Positions 36,503-43,074 of a stretch of 51,307 bases of DNA are shown here, piece after piece. The notes beneath the pieces are model-generated. The model did not search any database and was not told where the DNA came from. It saw nothing but the letters and a program-made list of their open reading frames with translations. A program made the position numbers and the translations under genes. The DNA is from an uncultured Mycoplasmatota bacterium (GTDB lineage: Bacteria; Bacillota_I; Bacilli_A; RF39; UBA660). The DNA is taken from contig CAOJEH010000010.1 in NCBI GenBank assembly GCA_948434005.1, positions 1 through 51,307 on the forward strand, given 5' to 3'. The first letter of the stretch is position 1. The number at the start of each line of letters is the position of its first letter.

Positions 36503-37889
36503 ACTTATTATTAAACATTAAACCTTTGTAATATTTCCAAGCTAATACTCTAAATGCTAATCTATCTATTAGACTTTCACTTACAGTACCATTTGATATA
36601 GCATCTTTAATAGATGTGAAACTTCCATCATAGTCAGTTGTAATTAATAAATCATTTCCTGCTAAAACTGCTTTTACAGCATTATCTTTTATCGACGAAA
36701 CTGCCCCCATTGCTAAATCATCTGTAATTATAACACCTGTAAATCCTAATTCATTTCTTAATAAGTTATGAACACTTGGAGAAAGTGATGCTGCATTAGA
36801 AGAATCTATACTATTTACAGTATTATGACTGACTAAAACTGCTTCTGCACCTTTATCGATTCCTGCCTTAAATGGAGGTAGGTCATTATTTTTAATATCA
36901 TCTAAACTTCTATTATCAGTAGCAGCATTATTATGTGTATCAGCATTATTTCCATAACCTGGGAAATGTTTTAAAGTATATGACACTCCTTTACCTTTAC
37001 TTGCTTCTATTACAGTTTCTGCAAATTTAGAAGTAGTAGCAGTATCTTCTCCTAGTGCTCTATTATACATATAATCAGTTGAATTTGTAGAAACATCAAC
37101 AACTGGAGCTAGATTAACATTAAGACCTAAACTATTTAGTAAATCACTCTTTTCAATTGTATCTTCTTTAATTCTATTTAAACCACCTGCTTGATATAGT
37201 TCTTTAGAAGATTTAAATTTTTCACTTCTTAAATTAGGATTACTACTAACTCTAACAACAGCTCCACCCTCTTCATCTACTGCAGTAAGAATTGGTATTT
37301 TAGAAACTTCTTGTAATTCTTTCATCATATTAATAACTTGATCTTTAGTTTTATCTTTAAAATCTCTTGCAAAAAATACATATCCACCAAATTGTTTATC
37401 TCTTAATATCTCTTTACCATTTGAATCAGGGTATCTAACTAATAGTAATTGATTAATTTTTTCATCTAATGACATTTTCTTTAATTTATTATGTGCCAAA
37501 ATATAGTAATCACTAAAAATACCGTTATCTAAATAATCTTTTGGAATGCCATTTTCGTCTGTTACAACATGTTTTACTTTATAGCTTATAACCTTATTTG
37601 CTTGTTTACATTTATTTTTATCTAATACCCCTGTATATTCAATTACAACATTGTCTCCTACAGATGCATCAATTTCTTTTTTGTTAAATTTATAGATAAC
37701 ACTATTGCCATCTAGTACTGTAACATTATCATCATCTAATGACATAACAGTTGCGCTCATCTTCTTTGTATTTTTAGTTTTTATAGTTTCTTTATTATTA
37801 AACAATACTACTGATACAATACTCATAATTACTAAGATAGCTGAGAATACTGTAATAATTACATTTTTCTTCATATTTTTATTTTTCAT
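36501..37889 (-). CDS. nagZ: Glycoside hydrolase family 3 beta-N-acetylhexosaminidase (NagZ-like), membrane-anchored
   Basis: About 462 residues. An N-terminal TM anchor (VIITVFSAILVIMSIVSVVLF) and a small beta domain of about 100 residues precede the GH3 barrel. Diagnostic elements are AVDEEGGAVVRV, VNLAPVVDVSTN, the general acid/base dyad motif KHFPGYGNNADTHN (Asp-His), and the nucleophile in GVIITDDLAMGA. It removes GlcNAc from muropeptides or wall glycans outside the membrane. The start is the ATG at 37887-37889, with AGAGGTGG upstream; a TTG six codons earlier overlaps that SD. Confidence 0.93.
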   Translation of the reverse strand: MKNKNMKKNVIITVFSAILVIMSIVSVVLFNNKETIKTKNTKKMSATVMSLDDDNVTVLDGNSVIYKFNKKEIDASVGDNVVIEYTGVLDKNKCKQANKVISYKVKHVVTDENGIPKDYLDNGIFSDYYILAHNKLKKMSLDEKINQLLLVRYPDSNGKEILRDKQFGGYVFFARDFKDKTKDQVINMMKELQEVSKIPILTAVDEEGGAVVRVSSNPNLRSEKFKSSKELYQAGGLNRIKEDTIEKSDLLNSLGLNVNLAPVVDVSTNSTDYMYNRALGEDTATTSKFAETVIEASKGKGVSYTLKHFPGYGNNADTHNNAATDNRSLDDIKNNDLPPFKAGIDKGAEAVLVSHNTVNSIDSSNAASLSPSVHNLLRNELGFTGVIITDDLAMGAVSSIKDNAVKAVLAGNDLLITTDYDGSFTSIKDAISNGTVSESLIDRLAFRVLAWKYYKGLMFNNK

Positions 37890-37950
37890 ATATCCACCTC
37901 TATACAATTATACTATTTATTATTTATTAATATGTTTATATTAATAAAAT

Positions 37951-38553
37951 TTAATTCTTTTTTACATATTTATTTTTAATTTTTTTATAAAAATAACTAA
38001 TTATAAGTACTGCTAGTAAAATTCTTATGGGAATTTTTAGTTTTCCTGTGTATTTATTCATTATAGTCCAACCATTGCCAAGCGTGTATCCTACATATAC
38101 GAATATAAATGTCCATGGAATACTTCCAATTATGGTATAGATTAAAAACTTAGTAAACGACAACCTCATAATACCAATAGGTAGTGATATTAGTGTTCTT
38201 ATAATAGGAAAGTTTCTGCCTATTAATGCACTCATCATACCATACTTATTAAACCAAGAGTCACTTTTATCTAAGTCTTCTTCTTTCATAAAAAAGTATT
38301 TACCATATTTTTTTATAAATGGTCTCCCTCCAAAATAGCCCATAAAATATATTACTATTGCACAAAAAACACTTCCTATTAAACCAACTAGAAATGCTCC
38401 CCATAGTGTAAATATTTTTTTAGCGGCTAAAATACCCCCAGTTGCTAGTATAGCTTCACTTGGTATAATTATAATAACTGCTTCTAATACCATTCCAAGA
38501 AACATTCCAAAATAGCCATAGTCGTTAATTAGATTTAAAATAAAATCTACCAT
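37951..38553 (-). CDS. DedA-family membrane protein
   Basis: 200 residues with four to five hydrophobic segments. The family motifs are present: an early acidic E in VLEAVIIIIPSEAILATGG, the GRNFPIIRTLISLPIGIMRLSFTKF block (basic residues essential in DedA/VTT proteins) and GSIPWTFIFVYVGYTLGNGW. DedA proteins of the SNARE-associated/VTT superfamily recycle undecaprenyl phosphate or phosphatidylethanolamine across the membrane (known for UptA/PetA); which lipid here is unknown. SD AGGTGAT. Confidence 0.93.
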   Translation of the reverse strand: MVDFILNLINDYGYFGMFLGMVLEAVIIIIPSEAILATGGILAAKKIFTLWGAFLVGLIGSVFCAIVIYFMGYFGGRPFIKKYGKYFFMKEEDLDKSDSWFNKYGMMSALIGRNFPIIRTLISLPIGIMRLSFTKFLIYTIIGSIPWTFIFVYVGYTLGNGWTIMNKYTGKLKIPIRILLAVLIISYFYKKIKNKYVKKN

Positions 38554-38586
38554 ATAATCACCTAAGTAATTATATGAAAAAAGAAA

Positions 38587-39273
38587 TCAGATTAGTTCTT
38601 CAATATAATCTTTTAAAGTATCATAATTTTTATTTGGAAGTTGATTGAGCTCTTTTTCATGTCTAGACATAATACCACCTTGATAATACTCTATCATAGA
38701 AATATCATTAACTGCATCACCAATTGTATAAATATTATCTTTTATTCCTATAATATTAATAAGATATTTTAATGATTCTAATTTATTAACACTCTTATTT
38801 ACTATATTAATATTATTATCACTAAGATAACTATAAGTATTAGTTGAATTTATGATTTCAGATAATGTTTTTTCTGGATTTTTAACTGTATTTCTATATA
38901 AGAATATACATACTAATTTAGTAATATCTACATCCATATTTTCTATATAATTGTAACCATCATCTAAAATGTATTTATAATTATTTTTATTAATCATATC
39001 GATAATAGTTAATACATCTTCTTTATTAAGGTATGTTGATTTGATTACATTATCATCGGAATCAAATATCATTGCCCCATTTTCACAAATTAAATAGTCA
39101 TATGATATATTATATTTTAGAAGTTCATTCTTTATATTTGCCATACCTCTTCCAGTAATGATTACAAATATGTTTTTCTTTTCTCTAAATCTATTTACAG
39201 CATCAATGTTTTCCTTAAAGATACGTTCATCTTTAACAAATAAAGTATTATCAAAATCACTTGCTAGAATCAT
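38587..39273 (-). CDS. HAD-superfamily (Cof-type) phosphatase
   Basis: 228 residues. Motif I is ASDFDNTLF (nucleophile and acid Asp), motif II is FVIITGRG, motif III is the Lys region KLESLKYLI, and motif IV is YTIGDAVNDISMIEYY. The cap is the IIB type between motifs II and III (ICENGAMIFDSDD). Substrates of this group are sugar phosphates or cofactors; the specific one is unknown. Last minus-strand gene before the tRNA and the mobile element. Confidence 0.93.
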   Translation of the reverse strand: MILASDFDNTLFVKDERIFKENIDAVNRFREKKNIFVIITGRGMANIKNELLKYNISYDYLICENGAMIFDSDDNVIKSTYLNKEDVLTIIDMINKNNYKYILDDGYNYIENMDVDITKLVCIFLYRNTVKNPEKTLSEIINSTNTYSYLSDNNINIVNKSVNKLESLKYLINIIGIKDNIYTIGDAVNDISMIEYYQGGIMSRHEKELNQLPNKNYDTLKDYIEELI

Positions 39274-39331
39274 ATAATCACATCCTAATTAAATTATATA
39301 ATATAAATATGCTTTTTTCCACAGAAAACTG

Positions 39332-39359
39332 TTGACAAAATATGAATTTCTAGTATAAT
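39332..39359 (+). promoter_or_regulatory. Sigma-A-type promoter of tRNA-Gly
   Basis: Consensus TTGACA (39332-39337) and TATAAT (39354-39359) separated by 16 bp, about 50 bp upstream of the tRNA. Both hexamers are perfect, as expected for a stable-RNA promoter. Confidence 0.9.
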
Positions 39360-39409
39360 TGAAGATGTCTACTTGATTAGTCGAGCGTTTTGTTCGATTA
39401 TCTATGTAT

Positions 39410-39483
39410 GCGGATGTAGTTTAATGGTAGAACCTTAGCCTTCCAAGCTAACTACGGGAGTTCGATTCTCCTCATCCGCTCCA
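39410..39483 (+). tRNA. trnG: tRNA-Gly (anticodon TCC)
   Basis: 74 nt including an encoded CCA. Acceptor stem GCGGATG / CATCCGC, D-arm with TTTAATGGTAGAAC, anticodon stem TTAGC / GCTAA with loop CTTCCAA (anticodon TCC, reading GGA/GGG), T-arm GGGAG TTCGATT CTCCT. It marks the left edge of the accessory region, and its 3' end is partly repeated at the right end of the window (51295-51307). Confidence 0.96.
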
Positions 39484-39495
39484 TTGAGTATTTAG

Positions 39496-39523
39496 TTGCT
39501 AACCCTATGGTTAGCAATTTTTT
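39496..39523 (+). terminator. Terminator of tRNA-Gly
   Basis: A perfect 9-bp stem TTGCTAACC / GGTTAGCAA with CTAT loop, followed by six T residues. Confidence 0.9.
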
Positions 39524-39546
39524 CATTTATAGATATAGAAAAGTTG

Positions 39547-39580
39547 AATACTTCCTTTCAAATTAACGAAAGGAGGTATT
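39547..39580 (+). promoter_or_regulatory. Hairpin that buries the ribosome-binding site of gene 39584-39880
   Basis: Arms AATACTTCCTTTC (39547-39559) and GAAAGGAGGTATT (39568-39580) pair over 13 bp with one G-T pair and an 8-nt loop. The 3' arm contains the whole SD (AGGAGG, 39571-39576) of the gene starting at 39584. The hairpin is followed by T5 and so could also stop transcription. Translation would be off unless the structure opens. Confidence 0.6.
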
Positions 39581-39583
39581 TTT

Positions 39584-39880
39584 ATGTGTAAAACTTCTAC
39601 CCTTACTATTTTGGAAGATGATAGAAAACTTACTAAATTTATTTTAGAAAACTTTAAAGATTCTGATATTAAATCTACAAATGGTAGTGAAATGCTTATT
39701 TCTATTACTAATATCAAAAAAGTAAATCCTATCATTTATAAGGTTAAATCAAATAAAACAACACTTACTATTCTCTATTTTAAATGTAGTGATATAAAGG
39801 ATAAAAAATATTATATTCCAAAATTAAGACAAGACTTTAATTTATCAGAACTAAAAGATTATTTGAAAGGAGCTTTATAA
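39584..39880 (+). CDS. Hypothetical protein, first gene of the accessory element
   Basis: 98 residues, soluble, basic/acidic mixture, no recognised domain. Predicted helix-strand alternation with a short hydrophobic beta stretch (TTLTILYFKCSDI). Very strong SD AAAGGAGG, but located in a stable hairpin. Its stop is immediately followed by the ATG of the next gene, so the two are one translational unit. Confidence 0.75.
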   Translation: MCKTSTLTILEDDRKLTKFILENFKDSDIKSTNGSEMLISITNIKKVNPIIYKVKSNKTTLTILYFKCSDIKDKKYYIPKLRQDFNLSELKDYLKGAL

Positions 39881-40099
39881 ATGAAGAATTTTGAAAGATA
39901 TTTTATTATCAAGGTTATGTCTGAATTATTTGCTTACGAAATCTATTATATTTATAAAATGGATAAAAATGATATTAACAATCTAGAATATATTTACAAT
40001 GCACTATCTTCGCATTTAATATTTAATCCATATAAAAGTGAAATAATGGAATTAGGAAAATTAATTGCAAAAGTAGTTTATCAAATTCCTATACAGTAA
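39881..40099 (+). CDS. Small helical hypothetical protein
   Basis: 72 residues, probably all-helical (RYFIIKVMSELFAYEIYYIYKMDKND ... LEYIYNALSSHLIF). SD GAAAGGAG. Begins at the base after the preceding stop. I do not recognise a family. The pairing of two short co-translated genes recalls toxin-antitoxin organisation, but no toxin or DNA-binding motif is visible. Confidence 0.7.
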   Translation: MKNFERYFIIKVMSELFAYEIYYIYKMDKNDINNLEYIYNALSSHLIFNPYKSEIMELGKLIAKVVYQIPIQ

Positions 40100-40446
40100 T
40101 CTAAAGAATAATATAACTAAAAATTTGAAAAAACTCTTGACTCTAAATTATTATAGAGTTAGGATAATAGGCAATTAATTATTTAGGGGTCAAAGTTATA
40201 CCCATTCTTGTACGGTTAAAAGATGAACCTTAAAAATCTTTAAGACTATTATTATAGCTACAATGATATTGCTAATTCGGAAATTATTTAGGGAATCTAG
40301 AAATGGAATATAAAAATAAAAGTAATTTCAATTTAAGAAAATAAGCAAGGTACTAACCGAGGAGGGATTGTAAAGTTTGTAAGCATCTTTAAAAACTTAC
40401 AAAAGTTATATTGTTCTTTGAAAATTAAATATTGGAGGTGCTATAC
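40100..40446 (+). promoter_or_regulatory. Structured leader upstream of the recombinase operon
   Basis: A 347-bp stretch without a standard gene. It holds a promoter (TTGACT 40137-40142, 17-bp spacer, TAGGAT 40160-40165) whose spacer is an inverted repeat ACTCTA-N8-TAGAGT (40140-40159). It also holds two copies of AATTATTTAGGG (40177-40188 and 40282-40293) that bracket a run of small hairpins (GGGT/ACCC, GGTT/AACC 40214-40229, CTTAAA/TTTAAG 40229-40244, TAGC..AAT/ATT..GCTA 40255-40274). Further on are a possible 13-codon leader ORF (ATG 40303, stop 40342-40344, AGGG upstream), an 8-bp hairpin TTTGTAAG / CTTACAAA (40376-40403), and a boxA-like TTGTTCTTTGAAAA (40411-40424). The layout suggests transcription attenuation or antitermination control of the recombinase. 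Confidence 0.55.
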
Positions 40447-40827
40447 TTGAACGACGAAATCAAGGATTATATTGATTCGAAGTTCAGTGAAGTAAATAAA
40501 AAGTTGGATAATCTATTATCTCTATTTGAAAGAATTAGAAATAATGAGATTAGAACTCTGATGTACTCTCAATTATGTGCTAGACAATTAAATGAATTTT
40601 TCTTTGTTGATTGGTTAAGAAATCAGTCTCTTACTGGTTGTAAACCTTTCTATGAACAAGTAAAGAATAATCCACAATTTAAGGAAGCTCATCCCATTAC
40701 TAAAATGTGTGCAGAAGATTTAAAGGATTTAGTTGTTAAGAAAAGTAAAGGTAGAAAAGACCTAATAGAAGATGAATTTACTAAAAGTTTAGCATTTATT
40801 GGAGGTATAGAGGATACTCTTCTCTAA
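40447..40827 (+). CDS. Hypothetical protein preceding the recombinase
   Basis: About 126 residues starting at TTG (40447), which is six bases after GGAGGTG; an earlier in-frame TTG lies within that SD. N-terminal helix likely forms a coiled coil (IDSKFSEVNKKLDNLLSLFERIRNNEI). The remainder is helical, with W-L-R and KPFYEQVKNNPQF segments and no recognised fold. Ends ten bases before the recombinase ATG, so it is co-transcribed and may be a directionality factor or accessory DNA-binding protein; that is inference from position only. Confidence 0.7.
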   Translation: MNDEIKDYIDSKFSEVNKKLDNLLSLFERIRNNEIRTLMYSQLCARQLNEFFFVDWLRNQSLTGCKPFYEQVKNNPQFKEAHPITKMCAEDLKDLVVKKSKGRKDLIEDEFTKSLAFIGGIEDTLL

Positions 40828-40836
40828 AGGAGTAAA

Positions 40837-42567
40837 ATGGGCTTAAAAGCGGCGATTTATACTAGAGTATCAACAGAAGAACAAAGAGATTATGGTTATT
40901 CAATAGATGGTCAACTTCGTGAACTGAAAGATTATTGTAAAAAGAAAAAATATGATGTTGTAGATATTTATAACGATGCTGGATTTTCTGGAAAAAATAT
41001 GAATAGACCTGAACTAGAAAGACTATTAAAAGATATTAAAAATGGTCTTATTGATGTCATCGTTGCTATCAAAGTTGATAGACTTACTCGTGATGGTTAT
41101 GATGGACAATGGTTATTAAAAGAATGCAATAAATATGATGTAATGCTAGATTTACTTTATGAACAATACGATATTAATACAGTCAATGGCGAAATGATGT
41201 ATGGAATGAATTTACTATTTGCCCAAAGAGAAAGAAAAGAAATAGGAAATCGTACCAAAAGAGGTTTAGAAGAAGCAGTTAGACAAGGAAAATATCCTAC
41301 TCAAGTACCACTAGGATATTTTAGAGATGAAGAAGGATTTTTAACTATTGATCCAGTATCATCCCTTGTTATCAAAGATATATTTGAGTTATATGCTAAT
41401 GGTATGAGTATGAATGCTATTGCCGAAAAGTTTGAAAAAGAAAAACGATTTAATAAGAAAAATGCAAGATGGCGAGAAGATAAAATTTTGAAGATAATTT
41501 CTAATCCTATTTATAAAGGAGAAATTCATTGGCGAAGAACCACCTCAAAAGGAAAACAAAATCCTATAATTATTATCCCAAACCATTCTCCTAAAATCGT
41601 ATCTGAAGAACTATATGATAAGTGTCAGGAACAAGTAGAAAAAAATAAACATGGTGGATATGGAGAACATATTCATATCTTTCATTCTCTTGTGAAATGT
41701 CCTTATTGCAATAAACCTATGAGCAACTATTTCACTATCAAAAAAAGAGCTAGTGGAGATAAAGAATTCTATTATGTTATTTGTAAAAATCAATCTTGTA
41801 CAGGTAAAGGTAAAATCTATAATACTGAAAAAATAGAAAATGGTTTGATGAAATTATTAAATGCAATAACTACTGATTATAAACAAGATAAACATTCACT
41901 AATATTTGCTTATCAAGAAAAAAATACTGAACTAATTTCTATCAATAAAGCTCTTGATAAACTAAAAAAGGATGAACAACGATTATTAGATTTATATTTA
42001 GAAAGTTCCATTAATATTGAAATTATTAATAAAAAAAATGAGATGATTCAAAATGAAATTTCCAAGTTAGAAAGTAAAAAGTCTAAATTAGAGAAAAATA
42101 ATATTGAGGTAGAAAATCATTCTTTAAAAGAAATATTTGAAAGTAAGAGTAAAAATAAATTACTTGGAATAAAAAATATTTGGAATATATTAAATCGTAA
42201 TGATAAGAAAAAAATTCTAAATAGGTACATCAAATCAATAGAAATTACTATCGATGATAAATATAATATCGCAATTAAAAATGTAATATTTAATAATGAA
42301 TTTATAAATTATGGTATCAATAATCTAATGGATATTGCACTTGACTGTATCAAAGAAAGTAATGAAAATCTAACGATCCATAAACCAATCATTGATACAA
42401 AGATAACTGATGATTATACTCTTTCTCTACTTGAAGAATTTGAAGATAACAAAAATAATTTTCAACAGTTTTGGCAAAATATTATCAAAGAAAATTCAAC
42501 TCTTTATCCTATTTATGATTTAAGTAATGTATTAACAGACATAAAAGTTAAAGTAATTCCTGCATAA
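40837..42567 (+). CDS. Large serine recombinase (integrase/resolvase family)
   Basis: 576 residues. The N-terminal catalytic domain carries AAIYTRVSTEEQ with nucleophile Ser at about residue 12, SIDGQLRELKDYCK, IVAIKVDRLTRD, and the second catalytic Arg block. The 'recombinase' domain follows (VPLGYFRDEEGFLTIDP ... IYKGEIHWRR), then a zinc ribbon (CPYCNKPM ... CKNQSCTGKGK, about residues 285-330), a long coiled coil (KLKKDEQRLLDLYLE ... KSKLEKNN) and a C-terminal tail. Such enzymes integrate and excise elements at short att sites, without the tRNA preference of tyrosine integrases. SD AAAGGAG. It is the best candidate for moving this element. Confidence 0.95.
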   Translation: MGLKAAIYTRVSTEEQRDYGYSIDGQLRELKDYCKKKKYDVVDIYNDAGFSGKNMNRPELERLLKDIKNGLIDVIVAIKVDRLTRDGYDGQWLLKECNKYDVMLDLLYEQYDINTVNGEMMYGMNLLFAQRERKEIGNRTKRGLEEAVRQGKYPTQVPLGYFRDEEGFLTIDPVSSLVIKDIFELYANGMSMNAIAEKFEKEKRFNKKNARWREDKILKIISNPIYKGEIHWRRTTSKGKQNPIIIIPNHSPKIVSEELYDKCQEQVEKNKHGGYGEHIHIFHSLVKCPYCNKPMSNYFTIKKRASGDKEFYYVICKNQSCTGKGKIYNTEKIENGLMKLLNAITTDYKQDKHSLIFAYQEKNTELISINKALDKLKKDEQRLLDLYLESSINIEIINKKNEMIQNEISKLESKKSKLEKNNIEVENHSLKEIFESKSKNKLLGIKNIWNILNRNDKKKILNRYIKSIEITIDDKYNIAIKNVIFNNEFINYGINNLMDIALDCIKESNENLTIHKPIIDTKITDDYTLSLLEEFEDNKNNFQQFWQNIIKENSTLYPIYDLSNVLTDIKVKVIPA

Positions 42568-42587
42568 CAATTGTTATACAAAGTTAG

Positions 42588-42624
42588 AAGAATAGCATTT
42601 AAGATAATACTTGCTATTCTTTTG
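42588..42624 (+). terminator. Terminator after the recombinase
   Basis: A perfect 10-bp stem AAGAATAGCA (42588-42597) / TGCTATTCTT (42612-42621) with a 14-nt loop and trailing Ts. Confidence 0.75.
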
Positions 42625-42627
42625 ATT

Positions 42628-42690
42628 GTATTGAAAATACTGGGTAAAATCGCCACTGGCGATTTGTGGTAATACCCTCTTAACCTGATA
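42628..42690 (+). other. Nested hairpins next to relaxosome genes: candidate oriT
   Basis: GTATT/AATAC (42628-42640) is followed by a nested structure. The outer arms are GGGTA (42642-42646) / TACCC (42673-42677), and the inner perfect 8-bp stem is AAATCGCC / GGCGATTT with an ACT loop (42647-42665). The core CGCCACTGGCG is GC-rich against an AT-rich background. It lies just upstream of the ribbon-helix-helix and relaxase genes, the usual place of an origin of transfer. The nick site cannot be assigned. Confidence 0.5.
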
Positions 42691-42711
42691 AAATCTAAAG
42701 GAGGAATGATT

Positions 42712-43074
42712 ATAGATAAAAATCAAGAAATGATAACAATTAAAGTTGATAAAACTTTTAAAGAAAGAATAATAAAACAATCTAGTATGGAAGATAAATC
42801 AGTATCAGAATTTATTAGAAATTTAATAAATAATGAACTAACTCGTAATGATATTTCTAAAAATCAAAGTTATTTATCTGAAATATTAGAGATTATCATT
42901 AAAAATATAATAGATGAAAAATTAAATACAATTAATAAAATACTTGAATCACTTTATTTAAAACAAGAGTTAATTATCTATCTACTAAAAACTTTTGATA
43001 AAGATAATTTTGAAGAGCAAATCAAAGAATTTACAACAACATATTTAGAGGATAATCTACGAACAATATTGTAA
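42712..43074 (+). CDS. Ribbon-helix-helix relaxosome accessory protein (MobC-like)
   Basis: About 120 residues. The N-terminal 45 form a ribbon-helix-helix DNA-binding fold (EMITIKVDKTFKERIIKQSSMEDKSVSEFIRNLINNEL). The rest is a helical/coiled-coil segment likely to oligomerise. Small RHH proteins next to a relaxase bind oriT and recruit the relaxase. Start choice: the ATG at 42706 is one base from GGAGG, too close; ATA at 42712 sits seven bases away and gives MDKNQEM. Either way the protein is nearly the same. The gene overlaps the relaxase start by 16 bases. Confidence 0.75.
   Translation: MDKNQEMITIKVDKTFKERIIKQSSMEDKSVSEFIRNLINNELTRNDISKNQSYLSEILEIIIKNIIDEKLNTINKILESLYLKQELIIYLLKTFDKDNFEEQIKEFTTTYLEDNLRTIL

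Noticed and set aside
39584-40099. Calling the two small genes a toxin-antitoxin system
   Set aside because: No antitoxin DNA-binding motif or toxin fold is visible; adjacency alone is not enough.
40177-40293. CRISPR array from repeated AATTATTTAGGG
   Set aside because: Only two short copies, no regular spacers and no cas genes in the window.
40100-40446. Group II intron or known riboswitch in the recombinase leader
   Set aside because: No GTGYG start, no domain V-like hairpin, no reverse transcriptase, and no riboswitch consensus that I can recognise.
42706-42708. ATG as start of the RHH gene
   Set aside because: Only one base from GGAGG, too close for initiation; codons four and seven bases away fit better.
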